Below, piece by piece: positions 16,221 through 25,322 of a DNA stretch of 44,990 bases. The notes under the pieces were generated by a model. It did no database searches. It was not told where the DNA came from and was given only the letters and a program-made list of their open reading frames with translations. This DNA is from Bradyrhizobium canariense. Lineage in GTDB: Bacteria; Pseudomonadota; Alphaproteobacteria; Rhizobiales; Xanthobacteraceae. Position numbers and translations under genes: made by a program. The DNA lies in assembly GCF_019402665.1 (NCBI RefSeq), contig NZ_VSST01000072.1, positions 1 through 44,990 on the forward strand, in the 5' to 3' direction. The first letter of the stretch is position 1, and each line of letters starts with the position of its first letter.

Positions 16221-16973
16221 TCATGGCGCGGGAATCGCGGCCTTTGCCTGCTGCCGCGTCAACGCGCTGATGAAGCCTGCCCGCGCGTCGGAATGGCCTT
16301 GCCCGCGCGGCTCCAGCACGTGGCGCAACAGGAAAAGGCCGGTCAGTCGAAAGCCGTCCTGAAGATCCTCGTCGGTGAGGTCACCCTGCACCTCGCCCTG
16401 GCGCAGGAACGGCGGCAGCCGCAATAGCCGGTCGCGCCACGGTTCGCCCGCCCCGCGCGACACCGCGCCGCCGGATTTGGGCGAGACGTAGATCAGGTCG
16501 GTGGTCTCTCCGGTTACGGCGCAGTTTTCCAGCGCCAGCCCGAAGCCGAGCTCGGTGAGCATTGCCAGTTCGAAATGGATCACGTGTACGGCGGCGCTGC
16601 CGATGTCGTCGAAATCGTCCAGCGAATGTTCGAGCAGCGCCAGGAGGTTTTCGTGCGGATCGCGCTCCGGCAGCAACCGTGCGATCGAAGCGAGGTGGGT
16701 GATGCCGTAGACTCCGTGGGATGATCCCAGCAGCGTCGCCGCCCGCAGCTTGAGGCCCTCGATGGCATAGGTGCCGAGATGCTCGTCGAGCCGCGCCCGC
16801 CACACCACGCTGAGGCTGTTGCCGGGCTGCAGCAGCGGCCGCATCCGCGAGCCGGCGCCGCCGCGGACGAGACCGAGATGGCGGCCGTGCGCACGGGTCA
16901 GCAGCTCGACGATGGCGCTGCTCTCGCCATGCCGCCGCACCCCCAGCACGATGCCTTCGTCGGTCCATTCCAT
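16221..16973 (-). CDS. recO: DNA repair protein RecO
   Basis: A 250-residue RecO. It loads RecA onto SSB-coated single-stranded DNA within the RecFOR pathway. The N-terminal OB-fold starts MEWTDEGIVLGVRRHGESSA and continues LTRAHGRHLGLVRGGAGS. The helical C-terminal part carries FELAMLTELGFGLALENCAV, the usual position of the RecO C-terminal motif; only one cysteine of the usual zinc-binding set is seen, which is common in alphaproteobacteria. Its place downstream of era matches the conserved rnc-era-recO order. Confidence 0.95.
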   Translation of the reverse strand: MEWTDEGIVLGVRRHGESSAIVELLTRAHGRHLGLVRGGAGSRMRPLLQPGNSLSVVWRARLDEHLGTYAIEGLKLRAATLLGSSHGVYGITHLASIARLLPERDPHENLLALLEHSLDDFDDIGSAAVHVIHFELAMLTELGFGLALENCAVTGETTDLIYVSPKSGGAVSRGAGEPWRDRLLRLPPFLRQGEVQGDLTDEDLQDGFRLTGLFLLRHVLEPRGQGHSDARAGFISALTRQQAKAAIPAP

Positions 16974-17064
16974 CGGTGAAGTCTAGCGGATTCCGGTCTT
17001 CAATCGTAGGGCGGATTGGCGGGAGGCCGGAAAGTGAAGCGCCGCCAATCCACCCGACGCGGCC

Positions 17065-17445
17065 TCACGCGTTGAACCAGCCCTGCGCGTCGCCGCGGAA
17101 CGAGAAATACAATCCCATCGCCGTCAGCACGCAGGAGACGATCTCGATGGCGCTGTCGAGTTCCATGCCCTTCTCGCCGATGATCTGGCCGAGCGAGATC
17201 ACCGACAGTACGAGTGCTGCCGCCAGCACCCAGCGCGGCCAGTTCTTGCGCCCGCGCGCGGCCAGCCGGACGAAATAAACCAGCAGCAGGATCATGCCGC
17301 CGGCAAGGAGCGACGACGTCATGATCATCTGTTCGGTCATCTCGGCAGTCGGCGTGCGGTCCTGCACCGCCACCGACAAGGCATCCAGCATCAACGATGC
17401 ATAGAGCAACGCTTCGAAGCGCCGTACGTTGCTGGGTACGCTCAT
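17065..17445 (-). CDS. small polytopic membrane protein of unknown function
   Basis: A 126-residue protein with about four hydrophobic segments: ALLYASLMLDALSVAV, SSLLAGGMILLLVYFV, WVLAAALVLSVISLGQII and IEIVSCVLTAMGLYFSF. A short basic loop (RLAARGRKNWPR) suggests topology. I do not recognise the family. Its ATG is 21 bp after the era stop, so it belongs to the lepB-rnc-era transcription unit. The well-formed helices and spacing support a real gene. Confidence 0.65.
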   Translation of the reverse strand: MSVPSNVRRFEALLYASLMLDALSVAVQDRTPTAEMTEQMIMTSSLLAGGMILLLVYFVRLAARGRKNWPRWVLAAALVLSVISLGQIIGEKGMELDSAIEIVSCVLTAMGLYFSFRGDAQGWFNA

Positions 17446-17466
17446 CGCCGACCGATCTTTTCTTGG

Positions 17467-18393
17467 TTATTCTTTGGGAAATTCCAGGCCCATCTCGCGG
17501 TAGCGATCGGGATCGTCGCTCCAGTTCTCGCGCACCTTGACGAACAGGAACAGGTGCACCGGCACGCCCAGGATCTCGCCGATCTCCTTGCGCGAGTCCG
17601 CGCCGATCGACTTGATGGTGGCGCCGCCCGCGCCGAGCACGATCTTGCGCTGGCTTTCGCGCTCGACGAAGATCGTCTGCTCGATGCGCACCGACTTGTC
17701 CTTGCGCTCCTCCCACTTGTCGGTCTCGACGGTGGACTGGTAGGGCAATTCCTGGTGCAGCTTGCGAAAGATCTTCTCGCGGGTGATCTCGGCCGCAAGC
17801 TGCCGCATCGGCGCGTCCGACATCTGGTCTTCGGGATAGAGGAACGGCCCCGGCGGCACGATCTCGGCCAGTGTATGCCTGAGGTCGTCGACACCGTCGC
17901 CGGAGATCGCCGCGATCATAAACGTCTGTGCGAAGGCCATGCGCTCGTTGGCGGCCTGCGCCAGCGCCAGCAGCTTCTCGCGCTGGACCAGGTCGACCTT
18001 GTTGATGACCAAAATCTTCTCGTGCTTGACGCTGGCGACCTTGGTGAGGATCGCCTCGGCTTCCTCGTCGATGCCGGCCTTGGCATCCAGCAGCACGCAC
18101 ACGAGGTCGGCGTCATGCGCGCCGCTCCAGGCGGTCGAGACCATGGCGCGGTCGAGCCGGCGCTTGGGCAGGAAGATTCCGGGCGTATCGACCAGGATGA
18201 TCTGCGAATTGTTCTCGATCACGATGCCGCGGATCAGCGCGCGCGTGGTCTGCACCTTGCGCGAGACGATCGTGACCTTCGCCCCGACGAGCGCATTGAC
18301 CAGCGTGGATTTGCCGACATTGGGCGCGCCGATCAGCGCGACGAAGCCGCAGCGCGTAGCAGTGGGCGCCTCGCCGCTTGCTTCAACCGTCAT
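17467..18393 (-). CDS. era: GTPase Era
   Basis: A 308-residue ribosome-associated GTPase that binds the 3' end of 16S rRNA during 30S maturation. Motifs: P-loop GAPNVGKST (residues 22-30), G3 DTPGIF, G4 NKVD. A C-terminal KH domain has KIVLGAGGATIKSIGADSRK. The ATG encoding MTVEASGE was chosen; an in-frame GTG seven codons upstream is possible but lies deeper inside rnc and has no better ribosome-binding site. The start lies 11 nt inside the 3' end of rnc, coupling RNase III and Era synthesis. Confidence 0.95.
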   Translation of the reverse strand: MTVEASGEAPTATRCGFVALIGAPNVGKSTLVNALVGAKVTIVSRKVQTTRALIRGIVIENNSQIILVDTPGIFLPKRRLDRAMVSTAWSGAHDADLVCVLLDAKAGIDEEAEAILTKVASVKHEKILVINKVDLVQREKLLALAQAANERMAFAQTFMIAAISGDGVDDLRHTLAEIVPPGPFLYPEDQMSDAPMRQLAAEITREKIFRKLHQELPYQSTVETDKWEERKDKSVRIEQTIFVERESQRKIVLGAGGATIKSIGADSRKEIGEILGVPVHLFLFVKVRENWSDDPDRYREMGLEFPKE

Positions 18394-19234
18394 TGCCGCC
18401 GCCAACGCCTTCACGTTCGATCATCACTGAAGCTGCCACTTTCTCTGCCGCACGCTTGCTGCCGCCGATGCCTTCCGCCGGAGCGAGTCCCGGAAGATCG
18501 ACCGCGACGCGGAATTGCGGATCATGATGCGGGCCGGTGCGCTCGACCTCGCGATAAACAGGCGTCGGCAATCCCTTGCCCTGCGCCCATTCCTGGAGAA
18601 CGGTCTTGGGATCGCGCAACGGACGCCGCGGCTTGTGCATGCGCTCGGTCCAGTTGCGCTTGACGAAATCGGCCGCCGCCGCGTAGCCGCCGTCGAGGAA
18701 GACGGCGCCGATCACGGCCTCGCAGATATCGCCGAGCACGCTCTTGCGCAGGCGCGCGTCGGCGCTGGAGCCGACCGAGCCGAGCTTGATGTCGTCGAGC
18801 AGACCGAGCGACTTGGCGACATCGGCGCAGCTCTCCTTGCGCACCAGTTCGGCAAGTCGCTTGGACATCTCGCCTTCGTCGGCGTTCGGGAAGGCGTGAT
18901 AGAGCATGTCGGAGACGACGAGCCCGAGCACGTGGTCGCCGAGGAATTCCAGCCGCTGATAGCTGTCACCGCGCTTGCGCCCGGACTTCAACGCGGAGAC
19001 ATGCGTGATGCCTTGCATCAAAAGGTTCGGATCGGCAAAGCTGTAGCCGATGCGTGCCTCGAGCCCCGCGTTCGCATCCGAGCCCCTGGCCTTGCTGCTC
19101 CGCACCCGCTTCTTCTTTGCGGGCGTCTTGTTTTCAGGCGTCTTGCCCTCAAGGCTCTTGGTCGCAGCTTCGCCGTCGGGGCCCGCTTGCGCCTCGGTCG
19201 GCAGGGTCGCGATGTCCTTGGCTTCGTCTTTCAT
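18383..19234 (-). CDS. rnc: ribonuclease III
   Basis: A 283-residue RNase III, cleaving double-stranded RNA in rRNA and mRNA processing. The catalytic signature YQRLEFLGDHVLGLVVSDM lies near residues 92-110, with the second acidic cluster in GDICEAVIGAVFLDGG. The C-terminal dsRNA-binding domain carries DPKTVLQEWAQGKGLPTP and GGSKRAAEKVAASVMI. About 55 residues precede the catalytic domain, longer than typical RNase III (about 225 residues in total). This extension is Lys/Pro/Glu-rich with KKKRVRSSKAR. The ATG overlaps the lepB stop as ATGA, fixing the start. Confidence 0.95.
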   Translation of the reverse strand: MKDEAKDIATLPTEAQAGPDGEAATKSLEGKTPENKTPAKKKRVRSSKARGSDANAGLEARIGYSFADPNLLMQGITHVSALKSGRKRGDSYQRLEFLGDHVLGLVVSDMLYHAFPNADEGEMSKRLAELVRKESCADVAKSLGLLDDIKLGSVGSSADARLRKSVLGDICEAVIGAVFLDGGYAAAADFVKRNWTERMHKPRRPLRDPKTVLQEWAQGKGLPTPVYREVERTGPHHDPQFRVAVDLPGLAPAEGIGGSKRAAEKVAASVMIEREGVGGGNDG

Positions 19235-19995
19235 CGGACGATTTTGAAGAAGCGATTCCAGCGCACCGCCCACGGCCAGCGCCAGAACATCCATGCATGC
19301 TCGCCTTCGGCGATCGAGAAGAAGATCATCTGGGCGCGCCCGATCAAATTCTCCTGCGGCACGTAGCCGACCTGGCCGAGAAAGCGGCTGTCGGTGGAGT
19401 TGTCGCGGTTGTCGCCCATCATGAAGAAGTGGCCGGTCGGCACGGTGTAGACGTTGGTGTTGTCGACGTAGCCGTTGTCGGCGCAGTCCAGCGTCTCATA
19501 GGACACGCCGTTCGGCAGCGTTTCCTTCCAGCGCTTCACCCGGGAGACGCCGCTGCCTTCGGCGCCGCAGGGATCCTCGCCGACAAATTCGCTCATGCGC
19601 TGCCGCTCGACCGGCGTGTCGTTGATGTAGAGCAGCCCGTCCCGCATCTGGATGCGGTCGCCGGGCAGGCCGATCACGCGCTTGATGTAGTCGGTGGAAT
19701 CGTCCTTCGGCAGGCGGAATACGACGATGTCGCCGCGGTTCGGGTCCGAGCCCCAGATCCGCCCCGAGAACAACGGCGGTGAGAACGGGATCGAATAGTG
19801 GCTGTAGCCGTAGGAATATTTCGAGACGAACAGATAGTCGCCGACCAGCAACGTGGCCTTCATCGAGCCGGATGGGATGTTGAACGGCTGAAACAGGAAG
19901 GTGCGGATCACCAGCGCGATCAGGAGAGCGTGGATCACGACCCGGATCGTTTCGCCGACGCCGCTCTCAGTTTTCGTTCCTGAAGTCACGCTCAT
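19231..19995 (-). CDS. lepB: signal peptidase I
   Basis: A 254-residue membrane-bound signal peptidase I, which removes Sec signal peptides on the periplasmic side. One N-terminal membrane helix (VVIHALLIALVIRTFLFQ) precedes the catalytic serine S44 in NIPSGSMKATLL. The catalytic lysine K105 lies in DYIKRVIGLPGDRIQMRDG, and box E is MGDNRDNSTDSRF. The substrate-binding domain carries two cysteines (DPCGAEGSG and TLDCADNG) that may form a disulfide. First gene of lepB-rnc-era. The 248 bp upstream contains a TATAAT on the minus strand (20221-20226) without a good -35, so the promoter is not certain. Confidence 0.95.
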   Translation of the reverse strand: MSVTSGTKTESGVGETIRVVIHALLIALVIRTFLFQPFNIPSGSMKATLLVGDYLFVSKYSYGYSHYSIPFSPPLFSGRIWGSDPNRGDIVVFRLPKDDSTDYIKRVIGLPGDRIQMRDGLLYINDTPVERQRMSEFVGEDPCGAEGSGVSRVKRWKETLPNGVSYETLDCADNGYVDNTNVYTVPTGHFFMMGDNRDNSTDSRFLGQVGYVPQENLIGRAQMIFFSIAEGEHAWMFWRWPWAVRWNRFFKIVR

Positions 19996-20243
19996 TGCTC
20001 TCTCAATTCCGGCGGGCGGTCACAGCGCGCCCTCCTCCCGCGAACAGCCCATCGCTCGCGGCCCAAGGAGATTGTCCTGATTCTGATAATGAGGGCCAAT
20101 TCCGGCGTAAAGCCGAATTCGCCCAGCCTGATTTGCGTCCGCGGACTTTTAGACGGTTGTCGGAGGCCACGCAATCAAGGATCGCATCAAAACTGCATAA
20201 GCATTTGATTTTGAATGCGAATTATAAAATGATCGGTGCCCAA

Positions 20244-20663
20244 TCAGGGTTTGTCCAGCGGCACGGCGGAAATGATGACGAAGGCCTGTGCCAACGGCCA
20301 GTCATCGGTGATCGACAGGTCGATCTGCGCCGCGAACCCCTCCGGCGTCAGGGCCTGGAGCCGGGCCAGCGCCCCGCCCGTCAATTGCATGGTTGGCCGC
20401 CCTCCCGGCAGGTTGACCACCCCCATGTCGCGCCACCAGACGCCGCGCCTGATGCCGGTGCCGAGCGCCTTGGAACAGGCCTCCTTGGCGGCGAAGCGTT
20501 TGGCGTAGGTTGCCACCACCATCTTCTCGTTCTTGGCGCGCCGTTCCGCCTTGGCCCGCTCGGCCGCGGTGAAGATGCGGTCGAGGAAGCGCTCGCCATG
20601 GCGGTCGATCACCTTGCCGACACGGGTGATGTCGATCAGATCGGAGCCGATGCCGATGATCAT
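20244..20663 (-). CDS. acpS: holo-[acyl-carrier-protein] synthase
   Basis: A 139-residue AcpS, which transfers 4'-phosphopantetheine from CoA to apo-ACP in fatty-acid synthesis. The family signatures are the N-terminal IIGIGSDLIDITRV (metal-ligand Asp) and RFAAKEACSKALGTGI (Lys/Glu motif). The C-terminal half has LSITDDWPLAQAFVIIS. Its ATG overlaps the pdxJ stop by 4 nt (ATGA), so the two are coupled. The length is typical for the group I enzyme. Confidence 0.95.
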   Translation of the reverse strand: MIIGIGSDLIDITRVGKVIDRHGERFLDRIFTAAERAKAERRAKNEKMVVATYAKRFAAKEACSKALGTGIRRGVWWRDMGVVNLPGGRPTMQLTGGALARLQALTPEGFAAQIDLSITDDWPLAQAFVIISAVPLDKP

Positions 20664-21412
20664 GCCCGGCTCCGGCCGCGGTCCATCGCCGCGCGCATGC
20701 TGCGCACCGTCTCGGCGAGACCGACGAACAGGGCTTCGCCGATCATGTAGTAGCCGATGTTGAGCTCCATGATCTCAGGCAAGCCGGCGATCGTCTCCGC
20801 CGTCGCGTAGTCCAGCCCGTGTCCGGCGTGAACCTCCAGCCCCGCTTCCTTCGCCAGCTTCGCCCCCGCCACGATTCGCCGCCATTCGGCCTCGGCCTTG
20901 TCGGCGTGACCGTCGACGACGGCGTCGCACCAGGCGCCGGTGTGGATCTCGATCACGGGCGCGCGCAGCCGCGCCGCCATCTCGATCTGGGCAGGATCGG
21001 CCGCGATGAACAGCGACACCCGGATGCCGGCATCGTTCAGCCGCGCGATACAAGGCGCCAGCGCATTGTGCTGTCCGACGACGTCGAGCCCGCCTTCGGT
21101 CGTCACCTCCTGGCGCCGCTCCGGCACGAGGCACACCGCGTGCGGCCTGGTGGCGAGCGAAATGCGCATCATGTCGTCGGTGGCCGCCATCTCGAAATTG
21201 AGCGGCTTGGAGATCTCGGCTTTCAGCCGCGCCATGTCCTCGTCGCGGATGTGCCGGCGATCCTCGCGCAAATGAGCGGTGATGCCGTCGGCGCCGGCCT
21301 CGATCGCCAGCAGCGCCGCGCGCACCGGATCGGGATTACGGCCGCCGCGCGCGTTACGCAGGGTCGCGACATGATCGACATTGACGCCGAGGCGGAGCGG
21401 AGGTGCAGGCAT
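20660..21412 (-). CDS. pdxJ: pyridoxine 5'-phosphate synthase
   Basis: A 250-residue PdxJ, which condenses 1-deoxyxylulose 5-phosphate and 3-amino-2-oxopropyl phosphate to pyridoxine 5'-phosphate. Signature segments are LGVNVDHVATLRNARGG, ADGITAHLREDRRHI, and VHAGHGLDYATAETIAGL, with the C-terminal ELNIGYYMIGEALFVGL. The ATG of MPAPPLRLG was chosen because GTGAG sits seven bases upstream; an in-frame GTG four codons earlier is an alternative. Upstream of acpS in the usual alphaproteobacterial order and 45 bp after rsh. Confidence 0.95.
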   Translation of the reverse strand: MPAPPLRLGVNVDHVATLRNARGGRNPDPVRAALLAIEAGADGITAHLREDRRHIRDEDMARLKAEISKPLNFEMAATDDMMRISLATRPHAVCLVPERRQEVTTEGGLDVVGQHNALAPCIARLNDAGIRVSLFIAADPAQIEMAARLRAPVIEIHTGAWCDAVVDGHADKAEAEWRRIVAGAKLAKEAGLEVHAGHGLDYATAETIAGLPEIMELNIGYYMIGEALFVGLAETVRSMRAAMDRGRSRA

Positions 21413-21457
21413 TTCAGGACTCACGGAATCATAGGGACAGACCAGGACGGAAGGCGT

Positions 21458-23743
21458 CTATCCATTAACACGTTCGGCGCGGGCGACGACCGCCTTCGCG
21501 CGCAGCTGGGCCAGGATCGCGCTCAAATGCTTGAGATCGTAGACTTCGAGATCGATCGTCGTCTCCGTGAAGTCCGGTGAGCGGCGCTGCATGCTGATGT
21601 TGTCGATGTTGCCGTCGTGCTCGGCGATCACGGTCGCGATCTGCGCCAGCGCGCCGGGCTCGTTGACGTTCTCGACCTTGATGCGGGCCGGGAAGCGCTG
21701 CGGCGCGGAGTCCTCGATGTCCCAGCGCACGTCGAGCCAGCGCTCCGGCTCTTCCTCGAAATCCTTCAGGGCCGGCGCCTGGATCGGATAGATGGTGATG
21801 CCCTCGCCCGGCGTGACGATGCCGACGATGCGGTCACCGGGCACCGCGCCGCCGTTCGGCGCGAACTTCACCGGCAGATCGGAATTGATGCCGCGGATCG
21901 GAATCGCGACCGGGCTGCGCGGCGGTTCGGACGACTTCTCCTTGAGCTTGCCGGCAAGCCCCTTTTTGACGCCGTAGCGCGCGATGCGCTCCTCCTTGTA
22001 GTCGGGATACATCGCACGCGCGACGTGGGAGGCCTTGATCTCGCCGCGTCCCACAGCCGCCATGACGTCCTCGATCGAGGTTCGTGCCAGTCGCGGCAGC
22101 GCGCCCTTGAGCTTGTCGTCGGCGTATTCGATCTTGGCGCGCTCGAACAGGCGCTCGACGATGCGCCGGCCGAGACCGACATATTGATCGCGCACCGCAG
22201 TCCTGGTGGCGCGGCGGATCGCAGCGCGTGCCTTGCCGGTGACCGCGAGCGTTTCCCAGGCCGACGGCGGCGCCGCTTGCGCTTCCGAGGTCAGCACCTC
22301 GACCTCGTCGCCGTTCTGGAGCTCCGAGGACAGCGGCGCAAACTGGCCGTTGATCTTGCAGCCCACTGCGCTGTTGCCGACGTCGGTGTGTACGGCATAA
22401 GCGAAGTCGATCACGTTGGCATGGCGCGGCAGCGCGATCAGCTTGCCCTTCGGGGTGAAGCAGAACACCTGGTCGTGGAACAGCTCGAGCTTGGTGTGCT
22501 CGAGGAATTCCTCGGGGTTGGCGCTCTCCGAGAGAATGCCGATGGTGTGGCGCAACCAGGCGAACGCATTGGACTCGCGCTTGAGGAATTCGGTCGGCGA
22601 GCCCACGCCTTCCTTGTAGAACACGTGCGCGGCGATGCCGCGCTCGGCGATTTGGTCCATCGCCTCGGTGCGGATCTGCAACTCGACGCGCTGGTTGCCG
22701 GGGCCGATCACGGTGGTGTGGATCGAGCGGTAGTCGTTCTGCTTCGGCGTCGAGATGTAGTCCTTGAACCGGCCGGGCACGACCGGCCAGTTGGTGTGGA
22801 CGATGCCGAGCGCGCGGTAGCAGGCCTCGATGTCGTTGACGACGACGCGGAAACCGAAGATGTCGGACAATTGCTCGAAGCCGACCGACTTGCGCTCCAT
22901 CTTGGTCCAGATCGAGAATGGCTTCTTCCGGCGGCCATAGACCCGCGCCCCCAGGCCCCGGTGGCGCAGATTGTTGGAGAGCTGGTCCTCGATTTCGCCG
23001 ATCAGATTGCGGTTGCGCTCGGCCAGCGCATCGAGCCGCTGCATCACCACCGAATAGGCTTCCGGGTCGAGGGTCCGGAACGACAGGTCCTCCAGCTCCT
23101 CGCGCATCTCCTGCATGCCCATGCGTCCGGCCAGCGGCGCATAGATGTCGAGCGTCTCCTCGGCAATGCGCCGTCGCGATTCCGTCGGCACGAAGTCCAG
23201 CGTGCGCATGTTGTGCAGGCGATCGGCGAGCTTCACCAGGAGCACGCGGACATCGTCGGCAATGGCCAGCAACAATTTGCGCAGATTCTCGGCCTGCTTG
23301 GCCTCCCGCGATACCAGTTCCAGCCGCTTCAGCTTGGTCAGGCCCTCGACCAGCGCGCCGATCTCGGGCCCGAAGATCTGGTCGATCTCGGCCCGCGTCG
23401 CTTCGGTGTCCTCGATCGTGTCGTGGAGCAGCGCAGCCACGATGGTGGCGTCGTCGAGCTTCAGGTCGGTGAGAATCGCCGCCACTTCGAGCGGATGGGA
23501 GAAGTACGGGTCGCCCGAGGCGCGGGTCTGCGAGCCATGCGCCTTCATGGCGTAAACATAGGCGCGGTTCAGCAGATCTTCGTCGGTGTTGGGATTGTAG
23601 GACCTGACGCGCTCGACGAGGTCATATTGACGCATCATGCGTGCGCGAGGCTTCGCCGGGCGCGCCACCGGCGCAGTCGGGGCCACAGCAACCGATTCGG
23701 TTGCGGCCTGCATCTGCGTTGGTGTGCGGCGTCGATATACCAT
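21458..23743 (-). CDS. rsh: bifunctional (p)ppGpp synthetase/hydrolase, Rsh
   Basis: A 761-residue RelA/SpoT homolog controlling the stringent response. The hydrolase HD domain has its His-Asp pair at residues 107-108 (LLHDTIEDTEA). The synthetase domain carries GFRVVVNDIEACYRALG and the RFKD motif at 325-328, the RXKD form typical of bifunctional enzymes rather than the EXDD form of RelA. A TGS domain (VFCFTPKGKLIALPRHANV) and a C-terminal ACT domain (PGALAQIATVIAEHDGNIDN) follow. Residues 1-35 are Ala/Pro-rich and not conserved, so translation may begin at one of the two Met codons at 36-37. It is preceded by the rpoZ terminator, suggesting its own promoter. Confidence 0.95.
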   Translation of the reverse strand: MVYRRRTPTQMQAATESVAVAPTAPVARPAKPRARMMRQYDLVERVRSYNPNTDEDLLNRAYVYAMKAHGSQTRASGDPYFSHPLEVAAILTDLKLDDATIVAALLHDTIEDTEATRAEIDQIFGPEIGALVEGLTKLKRLELVSREAKQAENLRKLLLAIADDVRVLLVKLADRLHNMRTLDFVPTESRRRIAEETLDIYAPLAGRMGMQEMREELEDLSFRTLDPEAYSVVMQRLDALAERNRNLIGEIEDQLSNNLRHRGLGARVYGRRKKPFSIWTKMERKSVGFEQLSDIFGFRVVVNDIEACYRALGIVHTNWPVVPGRFKDYISTPKQNDYRSIHTTVIGPGNQRVELQIRTEAMDQIAERGIAAHVFYKEGVGSPTEFLKRESNAFAWLRHTIGILSESANPEEFLEHTKLELFHDQVFCFTPKGKLIALPRHANVIDFAYAVHTDVGNSAVGCKINGQFAPLSSELQNGDEVEVLTSEAQAAPPSAWETLAVTGKARAAIRRATRTAVRDQYVGLGRRIVERLFERAKIEYADDKLKGALPRLARTSIEDVMAAVGRGEIKASHVARAMYPDYKEERIARYGVKKGLAGKLKEKSSEPPRSPVAIPIRGINSDLPVKFAPNGGAVPGDRIVGIVTPGEGITIYPIQAPALKDFEEEPERWLDVRWDIEDSAPQRFPARIKVENVNEPGALAQIATVIAEHDGNIDNISMQRRSPDFTETTIDLEVYDLKHLSAILAQLRAKAVVARAERVNG

Positions 23744-23885
23744 GCCGTCCTGCCTTCAAACGGACCACGACAGAGCCCGTTGTATACATCTTAGCTCCGA
23801 TCGCGCGCGTGTCCGATCAATTCAGTGACAGGGACAGGCGCTAACCGACGACGCTATGGTAACCACGAAAACGCAAACAAAAGCA

Positions 23886-23913
23886 AAGGCCCGAACAACG
23901 GTTCGGGCCTTTG
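23886..23913 (-). terminator. intrinsic terminator of rpoZ
   Basis: A perfect 12-bp stem (AAAGGCCCGAAC with GTTCGGGCCTTT) around a 4-nt loop. On the minus strand it is followed by a T-rich run (TGCTTTTGTTT). It lies about 40 bp past the rpoZ stop and separates rpoZ from rsh. Confidence 0.85.
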
Positions 23914-23952
23914 ATCAGATCACAAAGAAGTCGATGAGCGCGACGGGACGAT

Positions 23953-24345
23953 TTACTCGTCCTCCTCGGGCTGCTCCTCGGGCGGTGCGAGGCCTTCGAG
24001 ACCCTTCAGGAGCTCTTCTTCCGTCATGCGCTCAACCGCGACTTCGGTATCGTCTGCATCCACGCTTGCACCGGCGGAACCGATCAGCGGCACAGTGTCC
24101 GGCTCGGGCTCGTCGACCTCGACGAACTTCTGCAGCGAGTGCACCAGCTCCTCGCGGAGGTCCTCCGGCGAAATGGTGGTCTCAGCAATTTCGCGCAAAG
24201 ACACAACAGGGTTCTTGTCGTTATCGCGGTCAACCGTTAGTTGTGAACCAGACGAAATCATGCGGGCACGGTGGGCGGCCAGCAGGACCAGGTCAAACCG
24301 GTTGTCGACCTTGTCGATACAATCTTCTACGGTGACGCGAGCCAT
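23953..24345 (-). CDS. rpoZ: RNA polymerase omega subunit
   Basis: A 130-residue omega subunit that helps assemble RNA polymerase through beta-prime. The N-terminus MARVTVEDCIDKVDNRFDLV and LAAHRARMISSG are characteristic; the ATG at this position was chosen over a longer open frame because it matches the family start. Compared with E. coli RpoZ (91 residues) it has an acidic C-terminal extension ending in EEQPEEDE, common in alphaproteobacteria. It precedes rsh, as in many bacteria where rpoZ and spoT are neighbours, but a strong terminator separates them here. Confidence 0.95.
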   Translation of the reverse strand: MARVTVEDCIDKVDNRFDLVLLAAHRARMISSGSQLTVDRDNDKNPVVSLREIAETTISPEDLREELVHSLQKFVEVDEPEPDTVPLIGSAGASVDADDTEVAVERMTEEELLKGLEGLAPPEEQPEEDE

Positions 24346-24674
24346 CGACTGTCGCTCCGTTGTGGGTGGGACGAAATATGTGGATGAATGCCGGTAGTTA
24401 TAGGTGCCGGGAGGGTTTCGCAAGGCCAATTTGTGATTTGGCCTCGCCAAACGGCTCTGCTACCCCCACATTGGGGCTGGGATGGGTGGTTTCCCGGGCT
24501 GCCGGCGACGGCGGCGCCGGGAGTGTGCGAGTTGGCCATAACTATACCTTGATTGCACCGACTTCTCCGGATTTGCGGTTTCGACGGGTTTCGGCGGGAC
24601 TTTAGAAGTGCGCGGCTTGCTGTCGCCGCGCCAACAAAAAACGATCAATCACGAACTCTACGCGAGCAAACTGA
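24346..24674. other. divergent intergenic region between rpoZ and the NYN gene
   Basis: 329 bp with no supported gene. It must hold the promoters of rpoZ (minus) and the NYN-domain gene (plus). A short inverted repeat GGCCAA-N8-TTGGCC lies at 24424-24443. A TATAAC-like -10 for rpoZ is visible on the minus strand near 24.40 kb, with only a weak TTGCGA upstream. A GC-rich self-complementary patch occurs around 24.50 kb. No structured RNA was recognised. Confidence 0.5.
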
Positions 24675-25322
24675 ATGTCACCTTCCTCTACCGACAAGAT
24701 CGCGCTCTTCATCGATGGAGCCAATCTCTACGCGACGGCGAAAACTCTGGGCTTCGACATCGATTACAAGCGCCTGCTGAAGGAGTTTCAGAGCCGCGGG
24801 ACGCTGCTTAGGGCGTTCTACTACACCGCGATCATCGAGGATCAGGAGTACTCCTCGATCCGGCCGCTGATCGACTGGCTCGACTACAACGGCTACACGG
24901 TCGTCACCAAGGCGACCAAGGAGTTCATCGACGCCTCCGGCCGCCGCAAGGTCAAGGGCAACATGGACATCGAGCTCGCCGTGAACGCCATGGAGCTCGC
25001 CGAGCACATCGACCAGATGGTGCTGTTCTCGGGCGACGGCGACTTCCGCTCCCTGGTCGAGGCCGTTCAGCGCCGCGGCGTGCGGGTCACCGTGATTTCC
25101 ACGATCGCCAGCCAGCCGCCGATGATCGCCGACGAGCTGCGCCGCCAGGCCGACGTCTTCACCGACCTCGTCGAGCTGCAGTCCAAGCTCGGCCGCGACC
25201 CGTCCGAACGCCCCGCCCCGCGTGACCGCGGCGACCGCGAGGCGCGCCACCACGCTCCGCAGTTCCTCCAGCGCGCAACCACGATGGCGCCGGCGAGGGG
25301 CGATGACGACTTCGAGGAGTGA
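24675..25322 (+). CDS. NYN-domain (LabA/DUF88-like) putative nuclease
   Basis: A 215-residue protein whose first ~165 residues form a NYN (PIN-like) domain. The acidic metal-binding residues are visible: D14 in ALFIDGANLYA, D98 in KGNMDIELAVNAME, and D121/D123 in LFSGDGDFRSLVEA. NYN proteins are predicted metal-dependent RNases; cyanobacterial LabA is the named relative. The C-terminal 45 residues are Arg/Pro/Asp-rich and probably disordered, perhaps nucleic-acid binding. The 3' end overlaps the start of the uracil-DNA glycosylase gene by 20 bp, implying co-translation. The specific substrate is unknown. Confidence 0.85.
   Translation: MSPSSTDKIALFIDGANLYATAKTLGFDIDYKRLLKEFQSRGTLLRAFYYTAIIEDQEYSSIRPLIDWLDYNGYTVVTKATKEFIDASGRRKVKGNMDIELAVNAMELAEHIDQMVLFSGDGDFRSLVEAVQRRGVRVTVISTIASQPPMIADELRRQADVFTDLVELQSKLGRDPSERPAPRDRGDREARHHAPQFLQRATTMAPARGDDDFEE

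Noticed and set aside
21617..23794. A 725-codon plus-strand frame opposite rsh
   Set aside because: Antisense of a confidently identified gene, with no recognisable domain.
24346..24674. A tmRNA or other structured RNA between rpoZ and the NYN gene
   Set aside because: No tRNA-like ends or tag-reading frame were seen; only short GC-rich self-complementarity.
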